This document shows positions 11,836 to 22,264 of a DNA stretch of 64,000 bases, piece after piece. The DNA is from Planctomycetota bacterium (GTDB lineage: Bacteria; Planctomycetota; Phycisphaerae; WQYP01), in NCBI GenBank assembly GCA_021831565.1, contig JAKBMM010000007.1, positions 1 to 64,000 of the forward strand. Direction: 5' to 3'. The position numbers and the translations under genes were made by a program. The notes under the pieces are model-generated. The model did not search any database and was not told the origin of the DNA. It saw nothing but the letters and a program-made list of their open reading frames with translations. How positions within the stretch are numbered: the first letter of the stretch is position 1; every line of letters begins with the position of its first letter.

Positions 11836-13155
11836 TTACACGTGATCCTCAAATGCCAGCGATTCGGGCAGCCCCGGATCCTTCAGTGGCACAAGCGATT
11901 CCTTGCGCAGCAGATAGAAGGTATGGGCCAGGAGCAGACCCCCGATGCCCAGAACACATAAAATATTCACAGCTATCGCCTCCGGGCTTAAGGGAATCCA
12001 AGCAAGGGCCCCGGCGCTTCGCTCCAAATGGTATGGATCAAAATGGTTGATATGATTCAACGCGCGCTCGCCGGCCGGAGTGTTGACCCAAACCATCGGC
12101 ATGATCTGCCAGAACAGGTCCAGATAGGCGAACACCAGCAGCCACACACACCAGAAGGCCAGAAGACCCTTGCGGCGTTTTGCCCGCCGGGAAAACAACC
12201 CGAAAAAGGGGATAACGAAGTGGCCGAAAAGAAGAGCCAACGTGATCCACAGCCAGGGTCCCATGTCGCGTATGAGGAAAAACAGCGTCTCTTTCGGTAT
12301 GTTGGCGTACCAGATCAGCATGTACTGGGCAAAGCCGATATAGATCCAGAACATCATCCAGGCGAAAAGCCACCGCCCCAGGTCGTGATAGTGGTCCACG
12401 GTGATCGCGTTCTGAAGCCGGCCTTTTTGCTGCAACCACATGGCCAGCAACGGCAGCACCGCGTAAATGGTCATGATAGCGCCGGCAAAGAAGAACAGCG
12501 GTTCCGCATACGTCAACCACTTCGGTTGGAGCGACATGATAAAGTCCGCCCCCACAAAGTTGATAATCCAGAAAAGGGCCAGAAAACCCCACCCGCTGTG
12601 TTTCCGCAGCGCCAACAGGCGGCTCACGTGACCATCCTGATCCTGGACCAGACTCACCCGGCGAAAATAGAGGCTTAGTGCGATCAACGGTATAAAGTAG
12701 AGGATACACCGTATGAGAAAGAATTTTTCATTGAGAATACCGAGCTTGTTCCGCAATTCGACGGTGGAATGCATGTAAGCGGCGCTGGTCCAGGGATAGA
12801 TCTGATGCAGGCCTAAAAGTATCGGAATCAATCCAATGGCCAGCGGGATGAAATTGCAGGCCAACGCCTCGGCCAACCGCCGCAACACCACGCTCCAGGT
12901 GGATCGGAAAAGATGGTGGGAAAGCACAAAAAACAGAGCGGAGGCGGTGATGCCAAAATAAAAACACCACGCCGTCAGATAGCCAAACAGAAACTGCCGC
13001 ATGGAATCGTGCCTGGTGAATCCCAGCACCGCAGCGACGGCAAGAGCGACCAGACCGATCGCCAGCGCCATCTTCGACGTGCGACTGGCCGCCTGGTCCA
13101 GGTAAAACTCTTCCCGCGGCCCAAGGTTAATGGATGAATGCTCCACGTAAGTCAT
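11836..13155 (-). CDS. actF: Alternative complex III subunit ActF (NrfD-like membrane protein)
   Basis: Polytopic protein in conserved act order; SALFFVLSHHLFRSTWSVVLRRLAEA... Confidence 0.85.
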   Translation of the reverse strand: MTYVEHSSINLGPREEFYLDQAASRTSKMALAIGLVALAVAAVLGFTRHDSMRQFLFGYLTAWCFYFGITASALFFVLSHHLFRSTWSVVLRRLAEALACNFIPLAIGLIPILLGLHQIYPWTSAAYMHSTVELRNKLGILNEKFFLIRCILYFIPLIALSLYFRRVSLVQDQDGHVSRLLALRKHSGWGFLALFWIINFVGADFIMSLQPKWLTYAEPLFFFAGAIMTIYAVLPLLAMWLQQKGRLQNAITVDHYHDLGRWLFAWMMFWIYIGFAQYMLIWYANIPKETLFFLIRDMGPWLWITLALLFGHFVIPFFGLFSRRAKRRKGLLAFWCVWLLVFAYLDLFWQIMPMVWVNTPAGERALNHINHFDPYHLERSAGALAWIPLSPEAIAVNILCVLGIGGLLLAHTFYLLRKESLVPLKDPGLPESLAFEDHV

Positions 13156-13161
13156 GCTCCG

Positions 13162-13944
13162 TTACTTGCCGACCTTGGCGGCCGGGACCGCACCGAGCTT
13201 CGCCCGCACCGGTGGAGGCAGACGATCCACCGGGACCACCTTTTGCGAAAGAGCCAGCGCCTTGACATAAGCGACGATAGCCCAGCGGTCCACCACTGGA
13301 ATCTGATCCTTGTACGATGCCATGGCGGCGATGCCGTTGGTGATCACGTTATAAAGGCCGCCCGCCGGCAGGTATTGAACGCCTGGGCCGGTCAGATCGG
13401 TTGGCTGCACCCATGTTCCGGCGTCCGGCGAGCCGGCGGCGCGTAATCGGTTGACATAGCGATTGATCGTACCATTGCCCCGTCCATCGTAGCCATGGCA
13501 AGGTGTGCAGTAGATGTCGAACTTCCCCCGTCCGCGTTCGAGAAAGCGGCGGGTGATGGGAATGGGTATATGGCTGATAAAACGCGCCTTGCCGCCGGAG
13601 ATCACCTGGCCAAGCATGATGCGGTCGTATTTCTGACCGGAATTGATCACCACGTGATCTTTCTTCCAGTTGTTCGGATGAGCGCGCGCTTCGGCGGTGT
13701 TGAGAAACACGAAATCTTCACGGGCCATCGTGCCGGGAATATGCGGACGCATGGCGCGGCCGTCCGCGAACAAGGGACTCGGACGCTGGGGTTTGAGATA
13801 CGGCATTTGGTCCATATCCTGAATAATGGCCAGACGCGGCGTGGGCGAGCGTTCATAACGGTGCAGCGCAATGATCGCAAAAGGAATCAACAGCAACAAC
13901 ACAATGTCGCCGTAAATAAAGAATTTCCTGGCGCTGCGCTTCAT
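13162..13944 (-). CDS. actE: Alternative complex III monoheme cytochrome c subunit ActE
   Basis: MKRSARKFFIYGDIV..., heme motif CTPCH, gene order. Confidence 0.87.
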   Translation of the reverse strand: MKRSARKFFIYGDIVLLLLIPFAIIALHRYERSPTPRLAIIQDMDQMPYLKPQRPSPLFADGRAMRPHIPGTMAREDFVFLNTAEARAHPNNWKKDHVVINSGQKYDRIMLGQVISGGKARFISHIPIPITRRFLERGRGKFDIYCTPCHGYDGRGNGTINRYVNRLRAAGSPDAGTWVQPTDLTGPGVQYLPAGGLYNVITNGIAAMASYKDQIPVVDRWAIVAYVKALALSQKVVPVDRLPPPVRAKLGAVPAAKVGK

Positions 13945-13946
13945 CG

Positions 13947-14522
13947 TCAATCCTTTATTTCTTCCACGGCAATGGCGCCAAGCCGCCGCAGAAGCTCGGT
14001 TGTGGTTGCCGTGTGGTAACACGGATCGGTCGCTTCGATGGCGATGAAAAAGCCGTCATCCGTTACACGCCGGAATCGTTCGCTGGTAAACAGCGGATGG
14101 TGCGGCCGCGGCAGTCCCGTCAAAGCCCAAAGACCGAAAAAAGTGGTGATCGAAGCGAGCAGGATCGTCAGCGGAAAAGCTACGGGAATGTTGGCGGGCA
14201 GGCTCCAGTACGGCTTGCCTGAGAAAATCAGCGGATAGGCGTAAGCGTTGCAAAACCAAGCCAGGGCCAGCGCTCCGGTGGCGCCGGCAAACCCGCCGGC
14301 AAACACCATCCATGGCAACACCGTAGGTTTTAAGCGCATCACGCGATCCATGCCGTGCACCGGAAACGGGCTGTAGCAGTCCCAGCGCTTGTAGCCGGCA
14401 TCCCGAATCGCGGCGGCGGCGCTGATCAGGTTCGACGCCTCCGAAAACTCGGCCAATAGCCCGAATAATCGGGGCTCGGAAACTTCTTGTGTGGTCGAAG
14501 ATGTACTTGTTGTGCTTGCCAT
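13947..14522 (-). CDS. actD: Alternative complex III subunit ActD (DUF3341)
   Basis: IRDAGYKRWDCYSPFPVHGMDRVM...FAGATGALALAWFCNAYAYPLIFSGKPYWSLPANIPVAFPLTIL is characteristic. Confidence 0.92.
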   Translation of the reverse strand: MASTTSTSSTTQEVSEPRLFGLLAEFSEASNLISAAAAIRDAGYKRWDCYSPFPVHGMDRVMRLKPTVLPWMVFAGGFAGATGALALAWFCNAYAYPLIFSGKPYWSLPANIPVAFPLTILLASITTFFGLWALTGLPRPHHPLFTSERFRRVTDDGFFIAIEATDPCYHTATTTELLRRLGAIAVEEIKD

Positions 14523-14549
14523 AAACTCTTCATCAACCGATCGCGGACT

Positions 14550-15995
14550 TTATTCCGGTTTTGCCCCACTCCGAGCCGTTTGACCACCGCCGTGCGGCAC
14601 GGCGGCCTGCGGCAGAATCGCCTTGACCTCGGACATGGCCACCATGGGCAGGTAGCGGCAAAACAACAGGAACAAGGTAAAAAACAAGCCGAAGCTTCCA
14701 GCCAAAGTTCCAATGTCGATCCATGTCGGCGCAAACATGTGCCACGAGGATGGCAGAAAATCGCGGTGCAGCGATACCACGACAATCACGAATCTTTCCA
14801 TCCACATGCCCATGATGCAAAGAACAGCCGCGGGCCACGCGAGCCACCATGTTTGGCGGGCGAATTTAAACCAGAACACCTGGGGCACAACGCCGTTGCA
14901 GAACAAAATGCCCCAGCCCAGCCACCAGTAAGGTCCGAATTCGCGGTTGAGGTAAGCAAACCGCTCATACATGTTGCCGCTGTACCATGCAATCACAAAC
15001 TCCATCAGATACACGTAAAGGACCATGGATCCCAAGAGAAGCGTAAGTTTGGCCAGATTGTCAATGTGGCGCCTGGTAATCAAGTCCTTGAGACCGAAAA
15101 GCTCGCGCGCCGGTATGGCCAGCGCCAGCACAATGGCAAAGCCGCTGAAGATGGCGCCGGCGGTGAAGTACGGCGGGAAGATGGTTTCATGCCAGCCGGG
15201 AATCTGCGACACGGCGAAATCCGTGCTGACCGTGGAACTTACCCCCAGCACCAGGGCCGTGGCCAGGGCGGCCAGGATAATGTTGGCCCGTTCGTAAATA
15301 TGCCACTGGCGGGCCGAACCGCGCCAGCCCAGACTGAAAATCCCGTAAATCGTGTGTTTGATGCGCGATGTGGCCCGGTCGCGCAGCGACGCCAGGTCCG
15401 GCACCATGCCTGTGTACCAGAAAAGGGTTGATACGGTCACATACGTGCCCACCGCGCAGGCGTCCCATAGCAGCGGGCTGAGAAAATTGGGCCAGTCACC
15501 CATGATGTTCGGATACGGCGCCAGCCAGTATTCAAACCATGGTCTGCCCACGTGAATCGCCGGGAAAATGCCCGCACAGGCTACGGCAAACACCGTGGTG
15601 GCCTCGGCGAAACGGTTGATGCCGGTTCGCCATTTCTGTCGGAATAAGAGCAGAATCGCCGAGATCAGCGTGCCCGCATGTGCAATGCCCACCCAGAACA
15701 CGAAGTTGATGATCGGAAAGCCCCAATCAACCGGCGAGTTGTTTCCCCACACACCCACCCCCGTGAACAACTCATAACCGATCATCGCCATAAGCAGCGC
15801 CAGCAGCGCTAAGGAAATGGCAAAGCACACATACCACGCCCGTGGAGCGCGGGGCGCTTCGGCGACACGGCACACTTTCCGAGTCACCTCCTGGTAGGTG
15901 GCGTGGCCGGTCACCAGCACCGGCTGGCGCAGGACGTCATCGGCGGTGTTATCAAAGCCGGTCTCGTAGATCGGGGCTGTTATGGCGGTGGTCAT
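14550..15995 (-). CDS. actC: Alternative complex III subunit ActC (NrfD/PsrC-like quinol-interacting protein)
   Basis: [54 protein letters not shown] at 15995 preferred over 16016. Confidence 0.93.
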   Translation of the reverse strand: MTTAITAPIYETGFDNTADDVLRQPVLVTGHATYQEVTRKVCRVAEAPRAPRAWYVCFAISLALLALLMAMIGYELFTGVGVWGNNSPVDWGFPIINFVFWVGIAHAGTLISAILLLFRQKWRTGINRFAEATTVFAVACAGIFPAIHVGRPWFEYWLAPYPNIMGDWPNFLSPLLWDACAVGTYVTVSTLFWYTGMVPDLASLRDRATSRIKHTIYGIFSLGWRGSARQWHIYERANIILAALATALVLGVSSTVSTDFAVSQIPGWHETIFPPYFTAGAIFSGFAIVLALAIPARELFGLKDLITRRHIDNLAKLTLLLGSMVLYVYLMEFVIAWYSGNMYERFAYLNREFGPYWWLGWGILFCNGVVPQVFWFKFARQTWWLAWPAAVLCIMGMWMERFVIVVVSLHRDFLPSSWHMFAPTWIDIGTLAGSFGLFFTLFLLFCRYLPMVAMSEVKAILPQAAVPHGGGQTARSGAKPE

Positions 15996-16105
15996 GGGTC
16001 GATTACCAGTCTCCATACCTTATGGATCGGGATACCAAAAATAATTCCAACACGGCCGCTGCGCCCGCGGCCGGGTTCCAGATGGACGAATCCGTCCACT
16101 CCATG

Positions 16106-19100
16106 CTACTGTTCTCCCAACGGCGCATTTTCCACAGCCGGCAGGGCCGGATTGGGGTTCCACAGCTTCGGCAGATAGCGGGTGCGCGGCGCTGTGAACA
16201 ATAGATAATTCAAAATACCGTAACAGCGGGTCTGCCGAAACAGCGCCGCCACCCGGCTGTTTTTATCGCGAATGTTGCCGAAAACCAAAGCCCGGCTGGG
16301 ACACGCCTGGGCGCAAGCCGGCGTGATTTCGCCATCGCGGATTTTCCGATTTTCCCGCTCGGCGACGACTCGCGCCACCTCGATGCGCTGCACACAATAG
16401 GTGCATTTTTCCATGACGCCGCGGACGCGAATGCTCACCTGCGGATTTTTCTGCAACGCGACAAGATCGTTCATGGGCTTACGCAAAAGGTTCGGCTCAT
16501 AGAGATTATTCAGATTGCCGCTGTTGTAATCAAGGAAATTAAACCGCCGCACTTTATAGGGGCAGTTCACCGCGCAGTACCGCGTGCCGATGCAGCGATT
16601 GTACGTCATCGTATTCAGGCCGTCCGGCGCCGTGGACGTGGCGCCGACCGGGCATACCGCCTCGCATGGCGCGTTTTCGCACTGCATGCACATAATCGGT
16701 TCGTGCACCGCTTGTGGGCTGGTCGCATCCGGCCCGCGGAAATAGCGGTCAATCCGCAGCCATTGCATTTCCCGCCCCAGCAGCACCTGCGGTTTGCCGA
16801 CGATGGGAATATTGTTTTCGGCCTGACAGGCGATTACACAGGATGAGCAGCCGATGCAGGTGGTCAAATCCACCGCCAGGCCCCATTGGTATCCCTTGTC
16901 AAAATGGTGCTCATCCCACAGCGATACCGCCACGGACTTTTTATGTCCCAGCGACGGATCCTTGAGAAACTGGAGAAAAGTTCCCTGGTGGATCAGGTCC
17001 GGAATCCGGGCGGCGATGGCCTTTTCTCCAATCGTACCTATCACAAAGTGGTTCTGTGTGCTGGCCAGCTCGTAGGTTTTACCGATAAGGGTTACGGTGG
17101 CGCCATCCTGGTAATCCATCGCCGCGCTGGTGCGCAGCGTATATACGTCGAAACCGGCGCCATTGCCGACGTTTCCCGCACTGGTGCGGCCATATCCCAG
17201 CGGCAGAGTAATCGAATGTTCCGGCTGGCCGGGCATGATGTAGGCGGCGATTTCCAGAACCCGTTCCGCGATCTTCACCTGAATCAGATGGCTCTTGTGC
17301 GGACCGATGCCCAGTGCCTGGGCCGTTTTCGGACTTATCAACGCCGCGTTGTCCCACGTCAGGCGTGTCATTGGTTCCGGCAATTCCTGCAACCAGCCGT
17401 TGTTGGCCCAACGTCCGTCATAAATCTTGGAATCCCGCCGAAACACCACTTCCAGATTATGTACGCTCAATGCGGCGGCGGCCCGCTTCCACCGGTCGCT
17501 CATCCGCTGGCCCAGCAAGGCGGCGGAGATAGTCGGATGCGCCGGCAACCAAGCCGTTTTTTCCACATAACCGTCGAAGAGCGCTTTTTTCCAACGCCAT
17601 TCGGTGGCCTTGATTCCCAAGGCGCGCTGCACAATTTCGTATCCGCCGCGAACCGGGTCTTGTATCAACAGCGCCAGCACTTCGATCGCACTGCGCCCGC
17701 CGAAGATCGGTTCGATCATCGGCTGAACGATGCTGATCAGGCCGTTGTAGGTACGGACGTCCCCCCAGTTTTCCAGATAATGGCACTGCGGCAAATGCCA
17801 CGCGCACAACCGCGAGGTCTCATCAAAATAGTCCGCCAGATGGATGCTCGTCGGCACATGGTCCAGGGCCTGGGCGAACGCCAGATCCACCGGGGCGTTG
17901 TATACCGGATTGCCGCCGAGGATTACCAGCGTGGAGATTTCTTTCCGCCGCATCGCCTCGGTCAATTGCACCATAGCTTCCCGATGCGTCGGACGGTCCG
18001 GGTCCGGGACGGCATAATAATTGACGGTGCGCCCCGTGTTGCCCAGGGCGTGGTTGAGAATCGCTGTCAGAGCGTGCATTTCAGGTGGTTGATCGCCGCC
18101 GGCGACAAGTACGCATTGACCGCGATGCGCCAGCAGGTCTTGCGCCATTGCCCTGATGACATGCGGGGCTACACCGGGCGGCGGGGCGGAAGGTGCCGGC
18201 ACATCAGCCGCAAGGGACAAACCCTGATTACGCAGTTCGGCGGCCAGGAGAGCGCCTACCGCCAGAATATCTCTGGCCGCCACCGCGATGCGATGCTTGG
18301 AATTTTCGGCGTGCGAACCGGTCATGGTGAATGTGGATTCAACCACGTAAAGGCGATTCATCCGGGTCGCCTGCCGACCGGTCTCGGGGTCGGTCAGGCG
18401 CCGGCCGGCGGCGAAGTCGCGGGCGAATTTCACCGATAGCGGATCGCCTACGAATAAATCCTGGTCGAACGAAACAATCACTTGGGCGGCGGCGAGTTCC
18501 GGCGCCACGCGCAGCGGCGATCCGAAGGCCAGCCGGGTTCCCTCGCGGGCGTTGTCGTAGGAAACCGCTTCGTATTCAAACCATTGCGAATCCGGCAGGG
18601 CTTTTCGAAGCCGGCGGCGCATGTCCGCCACGCTGGGGGAGGACCAGTCCTGGGCCAAAACCGCCAGCCCTTTGCCGCTGTTTTTCTTCAAACCGGCCAG
18701 TTCGTTTTTCCAGAAGGATTCAAAGGACGCCCAAGTCCCTTCGCCATATTCGCCGGAAGCGTTTTTTTTCATCACCGACCGGCTGCGGTCGGGATCATAC
18801 ACGTTCAGTACGCTGGCCTGACCATAAAAATCGCTGCCGCCCCGGTTAAGTGGATGGGTCGGATTGCCGTCCACTTTGATCGGCCGCCCATCCACACTGG
18901 TCACCAGCATTCCCTGGCCGATGCCGCCGAAATCCATCGCCGTGGTGTAATACACCGGAACGCCCGGATCACGGTTGGCGGGGCGGTGGGCGTAGGGAAC
19001 GAGCGTTTCCACTGGAAAGCGGGAGCACCCGGCCAATCCGGCCAGGGCCAGCGACGCGCCCATGATCTTTAGGAAATGCCGGCGGTTGCCCTGGAGCCAT

Positions 19101-19231
19101 TCCGCAGCATGGGCGGGAAATTCATGGTGGACAAATTCCTGAAATTCCGGCGTGTTCGCCAGCTCGTCCAGGCTGCGCCAATATTCCTTGCCGATCAATT
19201 TGTTCTGGCTCAACGATGGCATGTTTCGCAA
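16106..19231 (-). CDS. actB: Alternative complex III subunit ActB (molybdopterin-like domain fused to iron-sulfur domain)
   Basis: Tat-like N-terminus NRRHFLKIMGASLALAGLAGC; C-terminal Fe-S motifs CIGCSSCVIACQAEN, CMQCENAPCEAVCPVGAT, CTYCVQRI. Confidence 0.95.
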   Translation of the reverse strand: MRNMPSLSQNKLIGKEYWRSLDELANTPEFQEFVHHEFPAHAAEWLQGNRRHFLKIMGASLALAGLAGCSRFPVETLVPYAHRPANRDPGVPVYYTTAMDFGGIGQGMLVTSVDGRPIKVDGNPTHPLNRGGSDFYGQASVLNVYDPDRSRSVMKKNASGEYGEGTWASFESFWKNELAGLKKNSGKGLAVLAQDWSSPSVADMRRRLRKALPDSQWFEYEAVSYDNAREGTRLAFGSPLRVAPELAAAQVIVSFDQDLFVGDPLSVKFARDFAAGRRLTDPETGRQATRMNRLYVVESTFTMTGSHAENSKHRIAVAARDILAVGALLAAELRNQGLSLAADVPAPSAPPPGVAPHVIRAMAQDLLAHRGQCVLVAGGDQPPEMHALTAILNHALGNTGRTVNYYAVPDPDRPTHREAMVQLTEAMRRKEISTLVILGGNPVYNAPVDLAFAQALDHVPTSIHLADYFDETSRLCAWHLPQCHYLENWGDVRTYNGLISIVQPMIEPIFGGRSAIEVLALLIQDPVRGGYEIVQRALGIKATEWRWKKALFDGYVEKTAWLPAHPTISAALLGQRMSDRWKRAAAALSVHNLEVVFRRDSKIYDGRWANNGWLQELPEPMTRLTWDNAALISPKTAQALGIGPHKSHLIQVKIAERVLEIAAYIMPGQPEHSITLPLGYGRTSAGNVGNGAGFDVYTLRTSAAMDYQDGATVTLIGKTYELASTQNHFVIGTIGEKAIAARIPDLIHQGTFLQFLKDPSLGHKKSVAVSLWDEHHFDKGYQWGLAVDLTTCIGCSSCVIACQAENNIPIVGKPQVLLGREMQWLRIDRYFRGPDATSPQAVHEPIMCMQCENAPCEAVCPVGATSTAPDGLNTMTYNRCIGTRYCAVNCPYKVRRFNFLDYNSGNLNNLYEPNLLRKPMNDLVALQKNPQVSIRVRGVMEKCTYCVQRIEVARVVAERENRKIRDGEITPACAQACPSRALVFGNIRDKNSRVAALFRQTRCYGILNYLLFTAPRTRYLPKLWNPNPALPAVENAPLGEQ

Positions 19232-19944
19232 TCCGTTAAAATCTTCTTCCCGGGGATATGATAGCGGGCCATTAAATATTTCCCCAGGTTTTTGGGAAGT
19301 TTGGCGACGCTTAGTCCAAGGTCTCGGGCTAAGCGCGTCTTATTTTTCGGCGTCCAACTCAAATTGGTCACTTCGTTGCGCGGTCGCAGGTACGGCGCCG
19401 GATTGCGATGACACGCCAGGCACCAGGCCATGTTCAGCGGCCTGGCCTGGTACACCCGGGTCATCTCGTTTACGTGCCCGTGGCAAACCAGGCAACTGAT
19501 GCCCGCATTCACGTGCGCGGCGTGATTGAAGTACACGTAATCAGGCAAAGCGTTGACCTTTTTCCAGGGGATCGGCATGCCGGCCAGCTTCGGGTTTCCC
19601 GTGCCGTAGCTGTCACGCACCAGCTGCAATTTGCGACTCTTGGGAGCGATTGCCGTATGGCAGTTCATGCAGGTTTGCGTCGGCGGCAGGGCCGCGAACG
19701 CCGCGCGGGCCACATCGGTATGGCAATACTCGCAGTTGATGCCCAGCGTGCCCGCATGCAACGCGTGGCTGAAGGGAACGGGCTGAACCGGCTCATAGCC
19801 GACGTTAAGTGTGCGTGCGTTGGCTCCGTAATAAAGAAGAAGAACCACATAGATCGGCAGCAGCACCGCGCCAATCAGGATGACTTTGACGATTTTATTC
19901 GTCCACTTGGGAAAGACGAAATGTGGTTTGTTGCTGTCGCTCAT
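19210..19944 (-). CDS. actA: Alternative complex III multiheme cytochrome c subunit ActA (five CxxCH)
   Basis: CEYCH, CMNCH, CLVCH, CLACH, CETCH and an N-terminal TM helix. Confidence 0.93.
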   Translation of the reverse strand: MSDSNKPHFVFPKWTNKIVKVILIGAVLLPIYVVLLLYYGANARTLNVGYEPVQPVPFSHALHAGTLGINCEYCHTDVARAAFAALPPTQTCMNCHTAIAPKSRKLQLVRDSYGTGNPKLAGMPIPWKKVNALPDYVYFNHAAHVNAGISCLVCHGHVNEMTRVYQARPLNMAWCLACHRNPAPYLRPRNEVTNLSWTPKNKTRLARDLGLSVAKLPKNLGKYLMARYHIPGKKILTDCETCHR

Positions 19945-20217
19945 GGCTTGGGCCGTTATTCCGAATCAAACAATCTTTCTTTCGCTGTCACACACCCGGT
20001 TGCGGTCCCTCACCGGTCGGCGCTTTGTTCATACCGGCCCGCCGGTGAGGTTGTGAAAGATTGCACAAGGGGACGAATATTACGGCCTTCGCTTGGAGCC
20101 GTCAACCACTTTGGGAAAAAATAATGGAGAACTCCCGAGCCGCGGGGAGTATCATAACGCAAAGAGGCAACCGCGCCGCGGGTGGCGCGCGCCGCGCGGC
20201 TGACTATTTCGGAACTT

Positions 20218-21027
20218 ATGATGCAACAGACGTTGCAAGGCAAGGTGGTAGTCATTACCGGAGCTTCTTCCGGTATTGGCGCCGCCGCCGCGCTGGCGCT
20301 GGCGCGGCGCGGCGCCAGCCTGGTGCTCGCGGCGCGGCGCCTGGACCGCCTGGCTGCGGTGGCGGCGCAAGTCGAGCGGCTGGGCGGTCGGGCCGTGGTG
20401 CAATCGTGCGATGTTTCACGTCGCGAGGACATCCGCCGTTTGCTGACCATGGCCCAAGACAATTTTGCAAGTCTGGACGTAGTCATCGCCAATGCCGGCT
20501 TCGGTTTTTCCGCCGCCGTACACGAAACCACCGAGCCGCAGATGGATGAGATTTGGCGGGTGAACGTGCTGGGCACGTGGTACGTGATGGCCGAGGCCGC
20601 GGCGATGATGATCCCGCGACGCGCGGGGCACATCATCGTGATTTCATCCGCGGCGGCGCGGCGCGGCCTTCCGCGCATGGGCGCCTACAGCATGACCAAG
20701 GCGGCGCAGTTGTCTCTGGCCGAAGCCCAGCGGATTGAACTCACCGGTACGGGCGTGCAGGTAAGTTCCGTGCATCCGATCAGTACCCGAACCAACTTTT
20801 TCGCCGAGGCGTCCCGGCGCAGCGGCACGCGCGTCGGCGGCATCGGAAAAATGCAGACGGCGGAGTTGGTGGGAGAGAAAATCGCGCACCTGGTCGAACG
20901 TCCGCGACCGGAACTCTGGCCGTTTTCGCCGGCGCGCTGGAGCCTGGGATTGGCGACTATGCTGCCGGGCGTCACCGATTATTTCATGCGCCGGCTCGCG
21001 CCGCCGCACGCCGGGCGGGAGAAATAA
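20218..21027 (+). CDS. Short-chain dehydrogenase/reductase
   Basis: GKVVVITGASSGIGAA (TGxxxGIG), NAG motif, YSMTK (YxxxK). Confidence 0.92.
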   Translation: MMQQTLQGKVVVITGASSGIGAAAALALARRGASLVLAARRLDRLAAVAAQVERLGGRAVVQSCDVSRREDIRRLLTMAQDNFASLDVVIANAGFGFSAAVHETTEPQMDEIWRVNVLGTWYVMAEAAAMMIPRRAGHIIVISSAAARRGLPRMGAYSMTKAAQLSLAEAQRIELTGTGVQVSSVHPISTRTNFFAEASRRSGTRVGGIGKMQTAELVGEKIAHLVERPRPELWPFSPARWSLGLATMLPGVTDYFMRRLAPPHAGREK

Positions 21028-21029
21028 AA

Positions 21030-21995
21030 GTGAGGCGAGTAGATTTTTGGCGCGTTTTCCGGTGGGGGATTCCGGTCTTGTGCGTTGCCGGGGCGGTCTT
21101 ATTTCTGCTCTGGCGACGAGAGACGGCGCCCCGGAACTTTCCCCCGGCCTTGTCCGCGGTTCGTTATGTTCGTGTGATGACGGCCAATATCAACAACATC
21201 GAACCGAACGCCGGAAAGCATAGCTGGTCGCGGCGCCGGGGGGTGCTGCTGGCCATCTTACACAAATACCGCCCCGGCATCATCGCCATGCAGGCGGCCA
21301 CGCCGGCTCAAACCGCCTGGTTGGCCGTGCGCCTGCGTGGTTATGCGCATTTTCCCGCACACGCGGCTCTGCATGGAAATATTCTTTCCGCGCTGGCGGG
21401 GGCGCTGGCGTTCTGGAACCAGATATTTTTTCAAAACCGTTATCAACTTGTCGCCGGCGCCTACGGCCTGGTGCGTCCGCACCATCTCCAGCGCAACCCC
21501 ACCGAAAACGCCTACTATTCGCTGGCGGTGCTGCGCGACCGGCGGCGGGTTCTGCCCACTATGATCGTGATCGACACCCATCTTCGCCACGGCAATGAGA
21601 ATGCTGCCCTTGGTGCGGCTAAATTACAGGTGATTCTGCGGCAATGGTGGAAACGCTATCCGGGCGCGCGGGCGATTCTGCTCGGCGATATGAATCATCC
21701 CCGGAACGACGCACCCGTTTACAGCGCTCTGCTGGGGCGGCGCTATCTTCATGGCCGCCGTGGCCCGCTGTTCGACACTTTCAACTACCGCCTGCGGCCG
21801 CGGGGGCGATTGTGGGGAACCTGGCAGAATTACGTCGGCCGGCCGGTAATTCGCTGGCCCACCGACCTTATATTTGTCAGCCGCGGCTGGAAATTCACAC
21901 CGGCCCGAATCATTCGCGATCACTCCCCAGCCGGTGTTTATCCCAGTGATCATTTTTTTGTGTTGACCACGCTGCGTCCGGAGCCGGCTCCCTGA
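21030..21995 (+). CDS. Endonuclease/exonuclease/phosphatase family protein
   Basis: VMTANINNIEP...IIAMQ..., LLGDMNHP, PSDHFFVLTTL (EEP fold motifs GDxN, SDH); N-terminal TM helix; GTG start. Confidence 0.8.
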   Translation: MRRVDFWRVFRWGIPVLCVAGAVLFLLWRRETAPRNFPPALSAVRYVRVMTANINNIEPNAGKHSWSRRRGVLLAILHKYRPGIIAMQAATPAQTAWLAVRLRGYAHFPAHAALHGNILSALAGALAFWNQIFFQNRYQLVAGAYGLVRPHHLQRNPTENAYYSLAVLRDRRRVLPTMIVIDTHLRHGNENAALGAAKLQVILRQWWKRYPGARAILLGDMNHPRNDAPVYSALLGRRYLHGRRGPLFDTFNYRLRPRGRLWGTWQNYVGRPVIRWPTDLIFVSRGWKFTPARIIRDHSPAGVYPSDHFFVLTTLRPEPAP

Positions 21996-22187
21996 CAACA
22001 GGCTCTAAAGTGCCAGGACACGAAGAAGCTTTGAAAAACTCTTGAAAAACACGGCAATTTTTGGGTGAGCACATAGGGGAACCGGCAACATAAATGTTGC
22101 CGCTAACAAAAAGGCGAGCCGGGATTTTCGCCGCTTCTCCGGCTCCTCCCGAAAAAATTGTCCTGCTTCGTCTGAAACCTTCAATTT

Positions 22188-22217
22188 TTGACAATGGAAA
22201 ACGTTCTGAATTAGAAT
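22188..22217 (+). promoter_or_regulatory. Candidate sigma70-type promoter (TTGACA - 18 bp - TAGAAT)
   Basis: Direct reading of TTGACA 22188-22193 and TAGAAT 22212-22217; oriented toward 22265. Confidence 0.5.
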
Positions 22218-22264
22218 ACGCTTCGACGCTCCCCCCCCACTGGCGGCAATAATGAGGTGAAGGC

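Noticed and set aside
16886-18439. 517-aa plus-strand ORF
   Set aside because: Antisense to the well-supported actB; composition typical of a shadow ORF.
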